DNA from: Paenibacillus sp. OVF10
GTDB taxonomy: Bacteria; Bacillota; Bacilli; Paenibacillales; Paenibacillaceae
Direction of reading: 5' to 3'
Length of the DNA: 64,000 bases
Assembly (NCBI GenBank): GCA_022836915.1
Contig: CP094668.1
Location: 7,179,272 to 7,243,271 of the forward strand
Shown here in pieces: positions 17,839 through 27,426 of this stretch (the stretch's first letter is position 1; each line of letters opens with the position of its first letter). The translations under genes and the position numbers were made by a program. The notes under the pieces are model-generated. The model was given only the letters and a program-made list of their open reading frames with translations, made no database searches and was not told the DNA's origin.

Positions 17839-19241
17839 CTAAACCAGTGTTTTGGCTTTCTCCACTGCCTCTTCAATTGTACCAACAAAGAGGAAAGCTG
17901 CTTCCGGAAGATCATCATACTTACCTTCGAGAATCTCTTTAAAGCTGCGCACCGTTTCTTTAACTGGAACGTATTTACCCGGAATACCGTTAAATGCTTC
18001 AGCAACGTGGAAAGGCTGGGACAAGAAACGTTGGATTTTACGAGCACGGTATACAAGCGCTCTGTCTTCTTCACTCAACTCGTCCATACCCAGGATTGCA
18101 ATGATATCTTGCAATTCATTGTAACGTGCCAAGATGCGTTTAACGCCTTGAGCTACGCTGTAGTGTTCTTCACCTACAACTTCAGGGGACAAGATCCGGG
18201 AGCTGGAAGCCAGTGGATCTACCGCAGGGTAGATACCCATCTCGGAAATTTTACGCTCCAAGTTCGTCGTTGCATCCAAGTGAGCAAACGTCGTTGCAGG
18301 AGCCGGGTCAGTGTAGTCATCCGCAGGCACGTAGATGGCCTGGATGGATGTTACAGAACCTTTTTCGTTGATGTGATACGTTCTTGCAGCTGACCCATTT
18401 CTGTTGCCAGTGTAGGTTGGTAACCTACCGCGGAAGGCATACGTCCAAGCAAGGCAGATACTTCTGAACCCGCTTGGGTGAAACGGAAGATATTATCGAT
18501 AAAGAGCAACACGTCACGGCCTTCTTCATCACGGAAGTATTCCGCCATCGTCAGACCTGTGAGGGCTACACGAAGACGTGCGCCTGGAGGCTCGTTCATT
18601 TGTCCGAAGACCATTGCTGTTTTGTTGATAACGCCGGAATCACTCATCTCGTGATACAAGTCATTACCTTCACGTGTACGCTCACCAACACCCGCAAATA
18701 CGGAGATACCGCCGTGCTCTTGTGCGATGTTGTTGATCAATTCTTGAATGGTTACCGTCTTACCTACACCGGCACCACCGAAGAGACCGATTTTACCACC
18801 TTTAGCGTAAGGAGCGAGCAAGTCGATAACTTTGATTCCTGTCTCCAGCATCTCTGCTTGGGTAGTCAGTTCATCAAATGCAGGTGCTGAACGGTGAATC
18901 GGGTTCTTGTGCTCAGCAGCTACGGCACCGCCAGTGTCAATTGCTTCGCCGAGTACGTTAAATACACGACCCAGTGTTGCTTCTCCGACGGGTACAGAGA
19001 TTGGTGCTCCTGTATCTAAAGCTTCCATACCACGAACAAGTCCATCCGTGGAGGACATCGCAATACAACGTACTCGGTTGTCACCCAGATGTTTCGAAGC
19101 TTCGAGTGTAAGGTTTACACTAACGCCGCTCTCACTTACTGTAGTGATCGTAATGGCATTGAGGATTTCCGGCAGACCGCCGCGATCAAACTCGACGTCA
19201 ACAACCGGACCCATGATGCTCACAACGCGTCCTTTGTTCAT
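17839..19241 (-). CDS. atpD: ATP synthase F1 beta subunit, with an apparent 1-base deletion
   Basis: 467 residues if repaired, the normal length. It is the catalytic subunit of F1. GGAGVGKTVTIQELI (P-loop), GERTREGNDLYHEM and FIDNIFRFTQAGSEVSALLGRMPSAVGYQPTL are intact in the first part; the second part holds PADDYTDPAPATTFAHLDATT. The frame breaks at the T run 18361-18365 (minus-strand A5; A6 would give STKKGSVTSIQ). An organism with this complete operon is very unlikely to carry a broken beta subunit, so a sequencing error is the best explanation. Confidence 0.95.
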
Positions 19242-19336
19242 CTTAACGTTCCCCTCCTACAAGCCTGCTACTTTTGCAAAAATAATGTACCGTTCGTTTA
19301 TCTTTGCTCTGCAAGCCTTCATTAATAAAAAAACGG

Positions 19337-20209
19337 TTAGCCTTGTGCTGCGTTGGCACCTGCCACAATTTCCGTAATCTCCTGCGTAATCGCCGCTTGA
19401 CGGGCACGGTTGTAAGTCAATGACAAGTCATTAATGAGTTTGGATGCATTTTTGGTTGCATTACCCATTGCCGTCATTTTCGCGCCGAGCTCACTTGCCT
19501 TACCGTTCAGAAGTGCACCATAGATCAGCGTTTCCGCGTAACGCGGAAGCAAAACCTCCAGTACAGCTTCAGCAGACGGCTCGTATTCGTAGCTTGCCGT
19601 TGGTCCTTCCGCAGCAGTTACCTCAGGTGTTTCCATCGGAAGAAGTTTTTCTACCGTAGGAATCTGGGTCAACGCATTCACAAAGCGGTTATAACAAATG
19701 TACAATTCATCAAATTCAGCCAGTTCAAACCCATGAACAGCTTCGTGTGCGATGGATTTGATGTCTGCAAATGAAGGCGAATCCGACAGATCCGTTGTTG
19801 TGGATGCCATCACCATTTCACGACGTCTGAAGTAATCGCGTCCTTTACGTCCAATGACGAACAATTCGTAGTCATCCTGGGAGTTGTGGCGCTCTTTGAG
19901 CGTCTGATTAACCTGACGCAAAACGTTCGCATTGTATCCACCTGCAAGACCACGGTCCGATGTAATGATCAGGTAAGCTGTCTTTTTGACCGGACGGCTC
20001 TCCAGCATCGGATGCTGTATCCCTTGCGTGCTTGATGCAATACTAGCTACAACTTCTTTCAGTTTCTCCGAATAAGGACGGGCTGCTTCCGCTTTTTCCT
20101 GCGCTTTACGCAGTTTTGCAGCAGCTACCATCTCCATTGCTTTGGTGATCTGCTTGGTGCTTTGTACGCTTTTAATTTGCCGCTTAATTTCGCGCATGCC
20201 TTTTGCCAT
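19337..20209 (-). CDS. atpG: ATP synthase F1 gamma subunit
   Basis: 290 residues. Gamma is the rotating central shaft. The N-terminal MREIKRQIKSVQSTKQITKAMEMVAAAK and C-terminal SLTYNRARQAAITQEITEIVAGA helices form the coiled coil. It sits between atpA and atpD as usual. The 129-base gap to atpA is longer than other gaps in the operon and contains a duplicated palindrome (20228-20282). Confidence 0.96.
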   Translation of the reverse strand: MAKGMREIKRQIKSVQSTKQITKAMEMVAAAKLRKAQEKAEAARPYSEKLKEVVASIASSTQGIQHPMLESRPVKKTAYLIITSDRGLAGGYNANVLRQVNQTLKERHNSQDDYELFVIGRKGRDYFRRREMVMASTTTDLSDSPSFADIKSIAHEAVHGFELAEFDELYICYNRFVNALTQIPTVEKLLPMETPEVTAAEGPTASYEYEPSAEAVLEVLLPRYAETLIYGALLNGKASELGAKMTAMGNATKNASKLINDLSLTYNRARQAAITQEITEIVAGANAAQG

Positions 20210-20227
20210 GATTTCACCACCTTAAAG

Positions 20228-20282
20228 TTTTGACAGAGTCAAAACTACATCGTAAGCATCATCTTTTTTGACAGAGTCAAAG
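20228..20282. repeat. Duplicated palindrome TTTTGACAGAGTCAAA in the atpA-atpG gap
   Basis: TTTTGACAGAGTCAAAA (20228-20244) and TTTTGACAGAGTCAAAG (20266-20282) are near-identical copies 38 bases apart; each is a perfect dyad TTTGAC-AGA-GTCAAA. They lie inside the operon, so may be protein-binding sites, mRNA-processing hairpins or a recent short duplication. Confidence 0.8.
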
Positions 20283-20338
20283 TATTACATGCAGACATGC
20301 GGAATCGGTTAGACAACTCCGCACCTGCAATCATTTAT

Positions 20339-21853
20339 TTAGACAGAGACAGCAAAGCTCTTTCTGAACTTCTCAATTGCACCTTTCAGTGCATTTTCGT
20401 TGTCTGCAGTCAATTCTTTAGTATCACGGATGGATGCAAGAATCTCCGGATGGCTGCTCTCCATGAACGCGAGGAACTCACGCTCAAAACGAGTAACATC
20501 ACCTGTTGGAATTTCATCCAGGAATCCTTTAACCGCAGTGTACAAGCTGACAACCTGTTGTTCTACAGGCAGAGGCTGGTTAACACCTTGCTTCAGGATT
20601 TCCATCATACGTGCACCACGATTCAGGCGGGCCTGAGTCGCTTTATCCAGATCGGAACCGAACTGGGAGAACGCTTGAAGCTCACGATATTGAGCGAGGT
20701 CGAGACGCAGGGAACCTGCAACCTTTTTCATCGCTTTGATCTGAGCAGAACCACCGACACGAGATACGGAAATACCTACGTTGATCGCCGGGCGTTGTCC
20801 AGCATTGAACAAGTCAGCTTCCAAGAAGATTTGTCCGTCCGTGATGGAGATTACGTTCGTTGGAATGTATGCAGATACGTCGGAAGCTTGTGTTTCAATG
20901 AACGGAAGTGCGGTTAAAGAACCACCACCAAGTTCATCATTCAGCTTCGCAGCACGCTCCAGCAAACGGGAGTGCAGGTAGAAGACGTCACCCGGATAAG
21001 CCTCACGGCCCGGTGGACGACGAAGCAACAAGGAAAGCTCACGGTATGCAGAGGCTTGTTTGGTCAAGTCATCATAGATGACCAGAACGTGCTCGCCTTT
21101 GTACATGAAGTACTCACCCATCGAACAACCGGAATACGGTGCGATGTACAAGAGTGGTGATGGATCAGAAGCTGCTGCAGTTACAACGATTGTGTACTCC
21201 ATTGCGCCTTTACGACGAAGAGTTTCCACAACTTGAGCAACCGTAGACTGTTTCTGACCAATAGCCACATAGATACACTTCATGCCGCTACCTTTTTGGT
21301 TCAGGATCGCATCAATCGCGATTGATGTTTTACCTGTTTGACGGTCACCGATGATCAACTCACGTTGTCCACGACCGATTGGAACCATTGCATCAATGGC
21401 TTTGATCCCTGTTTGCATCGGCTCATGAACCGATTTACGATCCATTACACCTGGTGCTTTACCTTCAACTGGACGGAATTCCGTTGTAGCGATTGGCCCT
21501 TTGCCATCTACAGGAATACCGAGCGGGTTCACAACGCGTCCAATCAATGCTTCGCCTACAGGCACTTGCATGATTTGACCAGTACGTTTCACTTGGTCAC
21601 CTTCACGAATATCGTAGTAAGGTCCCAGGATAACGACACCGACATTGCTTTCTTCTACGTTCATGGCGAGTCCCATAACACCGCTTGGGAATTCAACCAA
21701 CTCGTTGGACATGACGTTCTCAAGTCCATAAACACGAGCGATACCATCACCAACCTCGATTACCGTTCCGACTTCGACTACATCGATATCGGTCTTGTAT
21801 TGTTCGATTTGGCTCTTAATTAATGTACTGATTTCTTCTGGTTTGATACTCAA
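20339..21853 (-). CDS. atpA: ATP synthase F1 alpha subunit
   Basis: 504 residues. Alpha carries the non-catalytic nucleotide sites of F1. GDRQTGKTSIAIDAILNQ is the P-loop (about 169-186), and ISVSRVGGSAQIKAMKKVAG is the conserved C-terminal block. It starts 16 bases after the atpH stop and precedes atpG in standard operon order. Confidence 0.97.
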   Translation of the reverse strand: MSIKPEEISTLIKSQIEQYKTDIDVVEVGTVIEVGDGIARVYGLENVMSNELVEFPSGVMGLAMNVEESNVGVVILGPYYDIREGDQVKRTGQIMQVPVGEALIGRVVNPLGIPVDGKGPIATTEFRPVEGKAPGVMDRKSVHEPMQTGIKAIDAMVPIGRGQRELIIGDRQTGKTSIAIDAILNQKGSGMKCIYVAIGQKQSTVAQVVETLRRKGAMEYTIVVTAAASDPSPLLYIAPYSGCSMGEYFMYKGEHVLVIYDDLTKQASAYRELSLLLRRPPGREAYPGDVFYLHSRLLERAAKLNDELGGGSLTALPFIETQASDVSAYIPTNVISITDGQIFLEADLFNAGQRPAINVGISVSRVGGSAQIKAMKKVAGSLRLDLAQYRELQAFSQFGSDLDKATQARLNRGARMMEILKQGVNQPLPVEQQVVSLYTAVKGFLDEIPTGDVTRFEREFLAFMESSHPEILASIRDTKELTADNENALKGAIEKFRKSFAVSV

Positions 21854-21869
21854 GTGTCCTCACCCCAAT

Positions 21870-22418
21870 CTACTGTACTCGTCTGTTAAAAGACTGCTCA
21901 AGACGTTCGAGCTTGCCAGCCAAGCTGCCGTCATAGATCGTATCGCCAATGGCGACTTTCAATCCGCCCAGCAGAGTCGGATCAACAATGTTCTCGATAC
22001 GAATCTTTTTATTCACACGGCCACCGAATTCACGGGCTACCGCTTCTTTTTCTTCATCATTCAACGCATAAGTTGAGTAGACACGTGCATCAGCGATGCC
22101 CAGCGACTCACCTTGGATCTTCCGATAATCATTCAGCAAGTCTCCCAGCAATTCAACGCGTCCGCGTTCAATTAACAACAAGACTGTACGAAGGACTGAA
22201 TCGGATACCTTGCCATCAAGACTTGAGTGAATCACCTTCTGTTTGGCTTCATCAGAAATATTAGGGGATACGATAAATTTCTCGATATCTGCATCTCCCG
22301 TCAATGCACTGACTACTGCAACCAGTTCCTGTTCAACCTCAAGCACCTGCTGTTGCTGAAGAGCAACTTCGAACAATGCTTTCGCATAACGCTTGGCAAC
22401 AATCGTATCGCGGCTCAT
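21870..22418 (-). CDS. atpH: ATP synthase F1 delta subunit
   Basis: 182 residues. Delta links the peripheral stalk to the top of F1. The N-terminus SRDTIVAKRYAKALFEVAL and the C-terminal VDPTLLGGLKVAIGDTIYDGSLAGKLERL are typical of the OSCP/delta family. Its start overlaps the atpF stop (ATGA), indicating translational coupling. Confidence 0.96.
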   Translation of the reverse strand: MSRDTIVAKRYAKALFEVALQQQQVLEVEQELVAVVSALTGDADIEKFIVSPNISDEAKQKVIHSSLDGKVSDSVLRTVLLLIERGRVELLGDLLNDYRKIQGESLGIADARVYSTYALNDEEKEAVAREFGGRVNKKIRIENIVDPTLLGGLKVAIGDTIYDGSLAGKLERLEQSFNRRVQ

Positions 22419-22903
22419 TGTCGGCCTCCTACCTCATTGAGGTATTGGTTCACAAGCTCTTCTTGTGCAGGACCGTTCTCAACTTCTTTTTTGATCAACT
22501 TGGATGCAATCTGAACGGAAGCTGTACCCAGTTCGCTGCGAAGTGCTGCGACTGCTTTGTTCTTCTCGCTCTCGATTTCGCGTACTGCATCGTCTTTCAG
22601 ACGATTAGCTTCAGCTTTTGCATCAGCCAAAATCGATTCAGCTTGTTTGCCACCCGTTTGTTTGGACTGTTCAATGATGTCGTAAGCATCTTGGCGTGCT
22701 TGCTCAAGAGCTTGTTTTTGTTCCTCCACATAGGCAATGGCCTGTTCCCGAGTCTGTGCAGCCTCATTCATCTGCGTCATCACGAGTTCACGACGTTTTT
22801 CCATAATGGAGAACAAAGGCCCGAAGGCATAACGGCTAAGCAGCCAATATAAAATTGCAAATGCAACAATCGCAAGAAGCGTATTTTCCCATATGAAACT
22901 CAA
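22415..22903 (-). CDS. atpF: ATP synthase Fo b subunit
   Basis: 162 residues when started at the TTG at 22903, which lies 8 bases after AGGAAGGAG; an upstream frame to 22942 lacks a comparable site. One N-terminal membrane helix (NTLLAIVAFAILYWLL, about 5-20) is followed by a long charged helix rich in Glu, Lys, Ala and Gln that forms the peripheral-stalk dimer. It lies between atpE and atpH. Confidence 0.94.
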   Translation of the reverse strand: MSFIWENTLLAIVAFAILYWLLSRYAFGPLFSIMEKRRELVMTQMNEAAQTREQAIAYVEEQKQALEQARQDAYDIIEQSKQTGGKQAESILADAKAEANRLKDDAVREIESEKNKAVAALRSELGTASVQIASKLIKKEVENGPAQEELVNQYLNEVGGRQ

Positions 22904-23016
22904 TCTGTTCACTCCTTCCTGGAGGTATCCTTGAAACGTCATCCGTTAGAACGGACATTACCTAAAAAGAAGGCGCGGATGGCTATGGCCTTCCCCGCCA
23001 AACCTTTAAAATTTAA

Positions 23017-23241
23017 TTAAGCCATACCGTAGAACATGAACGCGAGTACCACACCGATGATCGGCAATACCTCGATCAAACCTACACCGATAAACATTGT
23101 TGTTTGAAGAGTGGATTTTGCTTCCGGTTGACGGGCAATACCTTCCACCGTTTTGCTGATTACCATACCGTTACCAATACCTGCGCCAAACGCGCCCAGT
23201 CCTGCAACAATTGCTGCTGCGATTAATGCCATTGCTCCCAT
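23017..23241 (-). CDS. atpE: ATP synthase Fo c subunit
   Basis: 74 residues, two membrane helices joined by a short polar loop (ARQPEAKSTLQ). The second helix, GVGLIEVLPIIGVVLAFM, contains the proton-carrying Glu in LIEVLPII. No sodium-binding signature was seen, so proton coupling is inferred. AGGAGG precedes the start. Confidence 0.97.
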   Translation of the reverse strand: MGAMALIAAAIVAGLGAFGAGIGNGMVISKTVEGIARQPEAKSTLQTTMFIGVGLIEVLPIIGVVLAFMFYGMA

Positions 23242-23319
23242 TTGTATATCCTCCTTAAAATGATAAATCGAATTTTTTATTGTTCAGCCTGGTGAAGAAA
23301 TCTTCGTAGGGCTTGAAAC

Positions 23320-24138
23320 TTAATGCTCGTCGTGCGTCTCGATGCTCTGTGAAATGTACACCATCATCAAGATAACAAACACAAATGCCTGGATCGCGCC
23401 GATAAAGATACTGAAGCCTTGCCACACCATTAGTAGCGGAATCGCTGCAATAGCACCAAACACTTTAAATGTGGTCAGTTTCAGGATCGTTGCGATCAGT
23501 ACCTCACCCGCGAAGATATTCGCGAATAGACGCATACCGTGTGTCAACAGCTTGGATGCCGTCTCAATCAAGTTGATTGGCAAGAACAAGGCGAATGGCT
23601 TCAGGTAATGCTGGAGATATCCTTTTGTGTTGCGGAACAATCCTAGTCCATGAGATACAAGGAACGCTACGAGAGCGAGTCCCATCGTTACAGACAAATC
23701 GGCTGTTGGTGATTTCCACCAAGCCAGTTCAACGTGTGGGTGTGCTTCAGGGTCCTTGGCATGCGCTTCTTCAAACGCCTCCACCGCTGTAACAATCGGC
23801 TTACCGAATACCTGTGCCTGACTAACATCTGTTACTTCAGATACAGCTACGAGCGGAAGGCCGAGCATATTCCCTACAAAAATGAACATAATCATGGAAA
23901 GAGCAAGAGAGATAAAATGTTTACCTTTCTTCATATCCATTGTGCTGGAAATCAGATTGCGGACGAATTCTACTGCCCACTCCATAAAATTTTGCAGCTT
24001 GCCGGGATTTTCAACGGATAATCTCCGTGTTGCCAGTACAGCAAAAATAAAAACAATTGCACCTGTAACTACCAGCATCAACAGAACCGATAGATCCAGT
24101 CGAAATCCGCCAAGCATAATAATTGGAGCTTCATGCAT
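23320..24138 (-). CDS. atpB: ATP synthase Fo a subunit
   Basis: 272 residues with about six membrane helices. The key helix (GMRLFANIFAGEVLIATIL, about 208-226) includes the essential Arg of the proton path. The loop after about residue 110 contains an Asp/Glu/His-rich stretch (EEAHAKDPEAHPHVE) absent from many relatives. It lies between atpI and atpE. Confidence 0.95.
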   Translation of the reverse strand: MHEAPIIMLGGFRLDLSVLLMLVVTGAIVFIFAVLATRRLSVENPGKLQNFMEWAVEFVRNLISSTMDMKKGKHFISLALSMIMFIFVGNMLGLPLVAVSEVTDVSQAQVFGKPIVTAVEAFEEAHAKDPEAHPHVELAWWKSPTADLSVTMGLALVAFLVSHGLGLFRNTKGYLQHYLKPFALFLPINLIETASKLLTHGMRLFANIFAGEVLIATILKLTTFKVFGAIAAIPLLMVWQGFSIFIGAIQAFVFVILMMVYISQSIETHDEH

Positions 24139-24183
24139 ATTTTTCTCACCCCTTTCTCGACTTGAAAGCTGCAGCCCTTAATA

Positions 24184-24561
24184 TCATTCTGCTCTGCGGG
24201 AATGGACAATCCCTATAATCAGTAAGGAAAATTGTGCAATGACGAGACCGCCTGCAACCGCATATGTATTGAAGTACTGCGGAAAGCGCATCGATATGAA
24301 TATACCGAGCACAGCGAGTGCCGCTCTTGTCAAAAATCCCAGGTTCACACGCTTCAAGTTACCTTCTGCCGCATCATCAGACATTTTCCTTACTTTGTAG
24401 CCCAAGTAAAATGCATTGATCCAGCTAATTCCTGTACCCAGGGCCAGTCCCAAAGCAATTGTCTCCACACGTGGCATAAAGGCCGCTGCGAGAAAACAAA
24501 TCATAAGAAAGTACATGATGAAAACAGTCATCGATCTGCGGTATCTGGTTAGTTCACTCAT
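24184..24561 (-). CDS. atpI: ATP synthase subunit I (AtpI)
   Basis: About 125 residues with four hydrophobic segments. AtpI assists assembly of the c-ring in other bacteria. ALGTGISWINAFYLGYKVRKMSDD is typical of the family. Its ATG (24561) overlaps the end of atpZ, as in many Firmicute atp operons, and GGGGAAAGTG serves as ribosome site. Confidence 0.88.
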   Translation of the reverse strand: MSELTRYRRSMTVFIMYFLMICFLAAAFMPRVETIALGLALGTGISWINAFYLGYKVRKMSDDAAEGNLKRVNLGFLTRAALAVLGIFISMRFPQYFNTYAVAGGLVIAQFSLLIIGIVHSRRAE

Positions 24562-24807
24562 CACTTTCCCCCATGAATTTTTTCGCGATAAAGTAGATGC
24601 TTACACCGCCTGCCGCAAGAAAAAGAGAACGCTTACGGCGATCCATATTCCGTTACCTCCGATGGTCTTGTCCAACCAGGAGCCAGCGTAATATCCGGCA
24701 ACAGCGAGAATGGCAATCTCGATCCCAAAAGCTGTCACGAGTCCCATCGCTTTCCATACATTATCGTCATGGTTACGGGATGAATTTGGTTTGTTCGAAT
24801 CGGCCAT
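24554..24807 (-). CDS. AtpZ/AtpI family protein, with an apparent 1-base deletion
   Basis: 84 residues if repaired. Two membrane helices (about 22-40 and 50-70); AGYYAGSWLDKTIGGNGIWIAV is the characteristic stretch. At 24620-24624 the minus strand has T5 where T6 is needed; repair yields FFLAAGGVSIYFIAKKFMGE and a stop overlapping atpI, matching the family. Without repair it ends prematurely as FFLRQAV. It is the first gene of the ATP synthase operon; members of this family have been implicated in magnesium transport or Fo assembly, with no firm role. Confidence 0.82.
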
Positions 24808-24993
24808 TTTCCACGCCACCCTTGCAATCCCAGTTAATTTTACTGAATGATGAGAGCCTTTGTCAATTGAATGATTTTAGCGTTTTAAAGGGGAAAACGA
24901 CGGGAATACAGACCCTCAAAGCCCATAAACCCGCGTAAACCGTACAGTTTAACTGTATGCTATGCCCTTTATAAATCCGTCAGAAAAAATGTA

Positions 24994-26151
24994 TTATTTT
25001 TTGAATTTTCTGTGAAATGATTCCGGACGCTCACTATTTACACCAAAATGGTGCAAAATCGCATTGACAATTCTTTCCGAAGCATGTCCATCACCGTATG
25101 GATTGGCAGCCTGACTCATGCTTGCATACAGGGTTTTGTCTGTAAGCAGAGCTTTGGTCCGTTCATAAACACGTTCCTCTTCGGTACCTACCAATTCCAG
25201 CGTTCCGGCTTCAATACCTTCCGGGCGTTCTGTTGTATCGCGCAATACGAGCACAGGCACACCAAACGAAGGCGCTTCTTCCTGCAAACCGCCTGAATCG
25301 GTCAAAATCAAGTGAGTGTGCGGGTAAAAGTTATGCAAATCCACCACGTCTAGTGGATCAATTAATTGAATACGGGGATGATTCCCCAAAATCGCGTGAG
25401 CCGGCTCCTTCACAGCAGGACTTGGATGCACCGGGTACACGATGGCAATATCTTCGAATTCGTCGGCAATCCGTTTGACGGCCTGGAAAATGTTGCGGTG
25501 AGGCTCGCCTTGAGATTCACGGCGATGAGCTGTCATCAGCACAAGGCGTTTGCCTTGGGCCCAATCAAGTACCGGGTGTGTGTAGTCCTCCCGTACTGTA
25601 TATTGAAACACATCTGTTACCGTGTTGCCTGTGACGTACGTACTAGACTCCGATTTATTTTCTTTGGCAAGATTGGAAGAAGACCAATCCGTAGGCGCAA
25701 AGTGTAGATCAGCCAGTACTCCCGTCAGCTGACGATTCATCTCTTCCGGATATGGAGACAGCTTGTTCCACGTCCGCAGCCCCGCTTCCACATGCCCTAC
25801 CTGAATCTGTTGCAAGAATGCTGCGTAGCTCGCCACAAAGGTAGTTAATGTATCCCCGTGAACCAGTACAATATCCGGCTTCGCTTCAGCCAATACCGGC
25901 TCCAGACCACCCAGTACACGAATTGTAATTTCATTCAATGTCTGACGGTCCTTCATCACATCCAGATCATAATCGGGATTAATGTCGAAAACTTCAAGTA
26001 CCTGATCCAACATCTGGCGATGCTGCGCAGTTACGCAAACAATAGATTCAATAGACTCAGGGTGTTTTTGCAATTCCAAAATAAGCGGAGCCATCTTGAT
26101 GGCTTCCGGACGCACCCCGAAGATCGTCATGACTTTAATTTTGTTGGACAT
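24994..26151 (-). CDS. wecB: UDP-N-acetylglucosamine 2-epimerase (non-hydrolysing)
   Basis: 385 residues. It makes UDP-ManNAc, the donor used by TagA at the other end of this window. FGVRPEAIKMAPLI (about 11-24), VHGDTLTTF, GHVEAGLRT and LTDSGGLQEEAPSFGVPVLVLR are standard motifs of the MnaA/WecB family. It lies between upp and the atp operon, the same location as in other Paenibacillaceae. A 174-base spacer without a clear terminator separates it from atpZ. Confidence 0.95.
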   Translation of the reverse strand: MSNKIKVMTIFGVRPEAIKMAPLILELQKHPESIESIVCVTAQHRQMLDQVLEVFDINPDYDLDVMKDRQTLNEITIRVLGGLEPVLAEAKPDIVLVHGDTLTTFVASYAAFLQQIQVGHVEAGLRTWNKLSPYPEEMNRQLTGVLADLHFAPTDWSSSNLAKENKSESSTYVTGNTVTDVFQYTVREDYTHPVLDWAQGKRLVLMTAHRRESQGEPHRNIFQAVKRIADEFEDIAIVYPVHPSPAVKEPAHAILGNHPRIQLIDPLDVVDLHNFYPHTHLILTDSGGLQEEAPSFGVPVLVLRDTTERPEGIEAGTLELVGTEEERVYERTKALLTDKTLYASMSQAANPYGDGHASERIVNAILHHFGVNSERPESFHRKFKK

Positions 26152-26181
26152 TCGAGCAAAGCCCCTTTTCTATAAGTTCAT

Positions 26182-26347
26182 GTTCAAAAAGTCCGGTTTT
26201 CAGTACCAAGAATATGGAATGAAGGTAGAAATGGAGTAGCGGAGCGTAGGAAAACTACGTGAGCAACGGACATTTCGGCTGAATTTCATATTCGATGCCG
26301 ATGATGCCCTTGGGCATCCTTCGTAATCAAAATTGGACTTTTTGAAC
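26182..26347 (+). mobile_element. MITE-like element, copy 1
   Basis: 166 bp bounded by 13-bp perfect terminal inverted repeats GTTCAAAAAGTCC / GGACTTTTTGAAC. Internal landmarks are GGTTTTCAGTACC, GTAGAAATGGAGTA, AAACTACGTGAGCAA, GAATTTCATATTC and GGCATCCTTCGTAATC. No coding capacity. A second, longer copy lies inverted at 33400-33602. No target-site duplication is obvious here. It sits between wecB and upp. Confidence 0.8.
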
Positions 26348-26373
26348 AACCTCTTACAAAGCATGCGATATGC

Positions 26374-27002
26374 TTATTTAGTGCCGTATAGACGGTCTCC
26401 TGCATCTCCAAGCCCTGGAACGATATAACCATGATCATCCAGACGGTCGTCCAATGCTGCTACATAGATGTCCACATCGGGATGTGCATCTTGCACAGCT
26501 TTTACGCCTTCCGGTGCTGCAACCAGGTTCATCATCTTGATTTGGGTACAGCCACGTTTTTGAGCACGTCAATAGCTGCAATTGCCGAACCACCCGTTGC
26601 CAGCATCGGATCAATTACAATCAATTGACGCTCTGTTACGTCTGTAGGCAGTTTGGTGTAGTATTCTACCGGTTGCAGTGTTTCCGGGTCACGGAACAGA
26701 CCAACATGTCCAACTTTTGCCGCTGGCAACAATTTCACAACACCATCCAGCATTCCGAGTCCTGCACGCAGAATCGGCACCAGTCCAAGCATACGTCCAG
26801 AGATGACTTTACCTTGTGTTGCAGCTACAGGTGTCTGTACATCGATTGTTTCCAGTTCAACATCTCTTGTAATCTCATAAGCCATCAACGTTGCTACTTC
26901 ATCCACCAATTCACGAAAATCTTTCGTATTCGTACGCATGTCGCGTATAAACGTCAGTTTGTGTTGAATCAAAGGGTGATCACATATTACTAATTTTCCC
27001 AT
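26374..27002 (-). CDS. upp: Uracil phosphoribosyltransferase, with an apparent 1-base deletion
   Basis: 209 residues if repaired, the standard length. It converts uracil and PRPP to UMP (pyrimidine salvage). The N-terminus GKLVICDHPLIQHKLTFIRD, LVPILRAGLGMLDGV and the PRPP loop VIDPMLATGGSAIAAIDVL are intact. The frame breaks at the T run 26557-26561 (minus-strand A5, expected A6); repair gives LKKRGCTQIKMMNLVAAPEG and the uracil-binding GLGDAGDRLYGTK end. It lies downstream of glyA as in B. subtilis. Confidence 0.95.
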
Positions 27003-27156
27003 CTAATTTGTCCCTCCGGTAAGTTCTTCATGTTAAGCATTTCCAAATATACCTAGCCACCATTCATGGTCTCGATAAATCCTGTATATTATATCATCAC
27101 CAACAACGAATTACACCATCAAAGGGCACCCAATCATTACAGAATACCGAATCCTA

Positions 27157-27199
27157 TAAAAAACAGGACCGGAAAATGATCCATCCGGTCCTGTTTTGC
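27157..27199 (-). terminator. Rho-independent terminator between glyA and upp
   Basis: AACAGGACCGGA / TCCGGTCCTGTT stem followed by TTTTT on the minus strand. It lies downstream of glyA, with palindromic element copy 4 between. Confidence 0.85.
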
Positions 27200-27250
27200 T
27201 CATGCTGTTATGTCATTGAGTGGGAAAAATTTGAATACAAGTGATGCTCC

Positions 27251-27364
27251 GCAAACAGATTGCACCTACGATCGCTGTTATCCCCTGATTTTTTTGATTC
27301 TCCTATAAAAGGAGAAAATCATGGGATAAAGGCGAGCGCTTCGCTTCTCCGGTTGCATTCTGCC
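27251..27364 (+). repeat. Dispersed palindromic element, copy 4
   Basis: CGATCGCTGTTATCCCC and GGGATAAAGGCGAGCGCTTCGCTTC form the conserved core; the inner hairpin is TCTCCTATAAAAGGAGA; the arms CAGATTGCACC and GGTTGCATTCTG pair. With copy 6 it gives the best consensus. It occupies the 3' side of glyA within the gene-free stretch 27003-27426, whose other recognisable feature is the terminator at 27157-27199. Confidence 0.8.
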
Positions 27365-27426
27365 AGCTTCGTCTTTTGTATTCCAATTTATAAAAACTCA
27401 AAAGAAAGCAGCATGAGCAAAGTTTT

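Noticed and set aside
18351..18366. Programmed ribosomal frameshifting in atpD (and similar for upp and glyA)
   Set aside because: No stimulatory structure is apparent, the same kind of break recurs in unrelated genes, and each is fixed by one base in a homopolymer.
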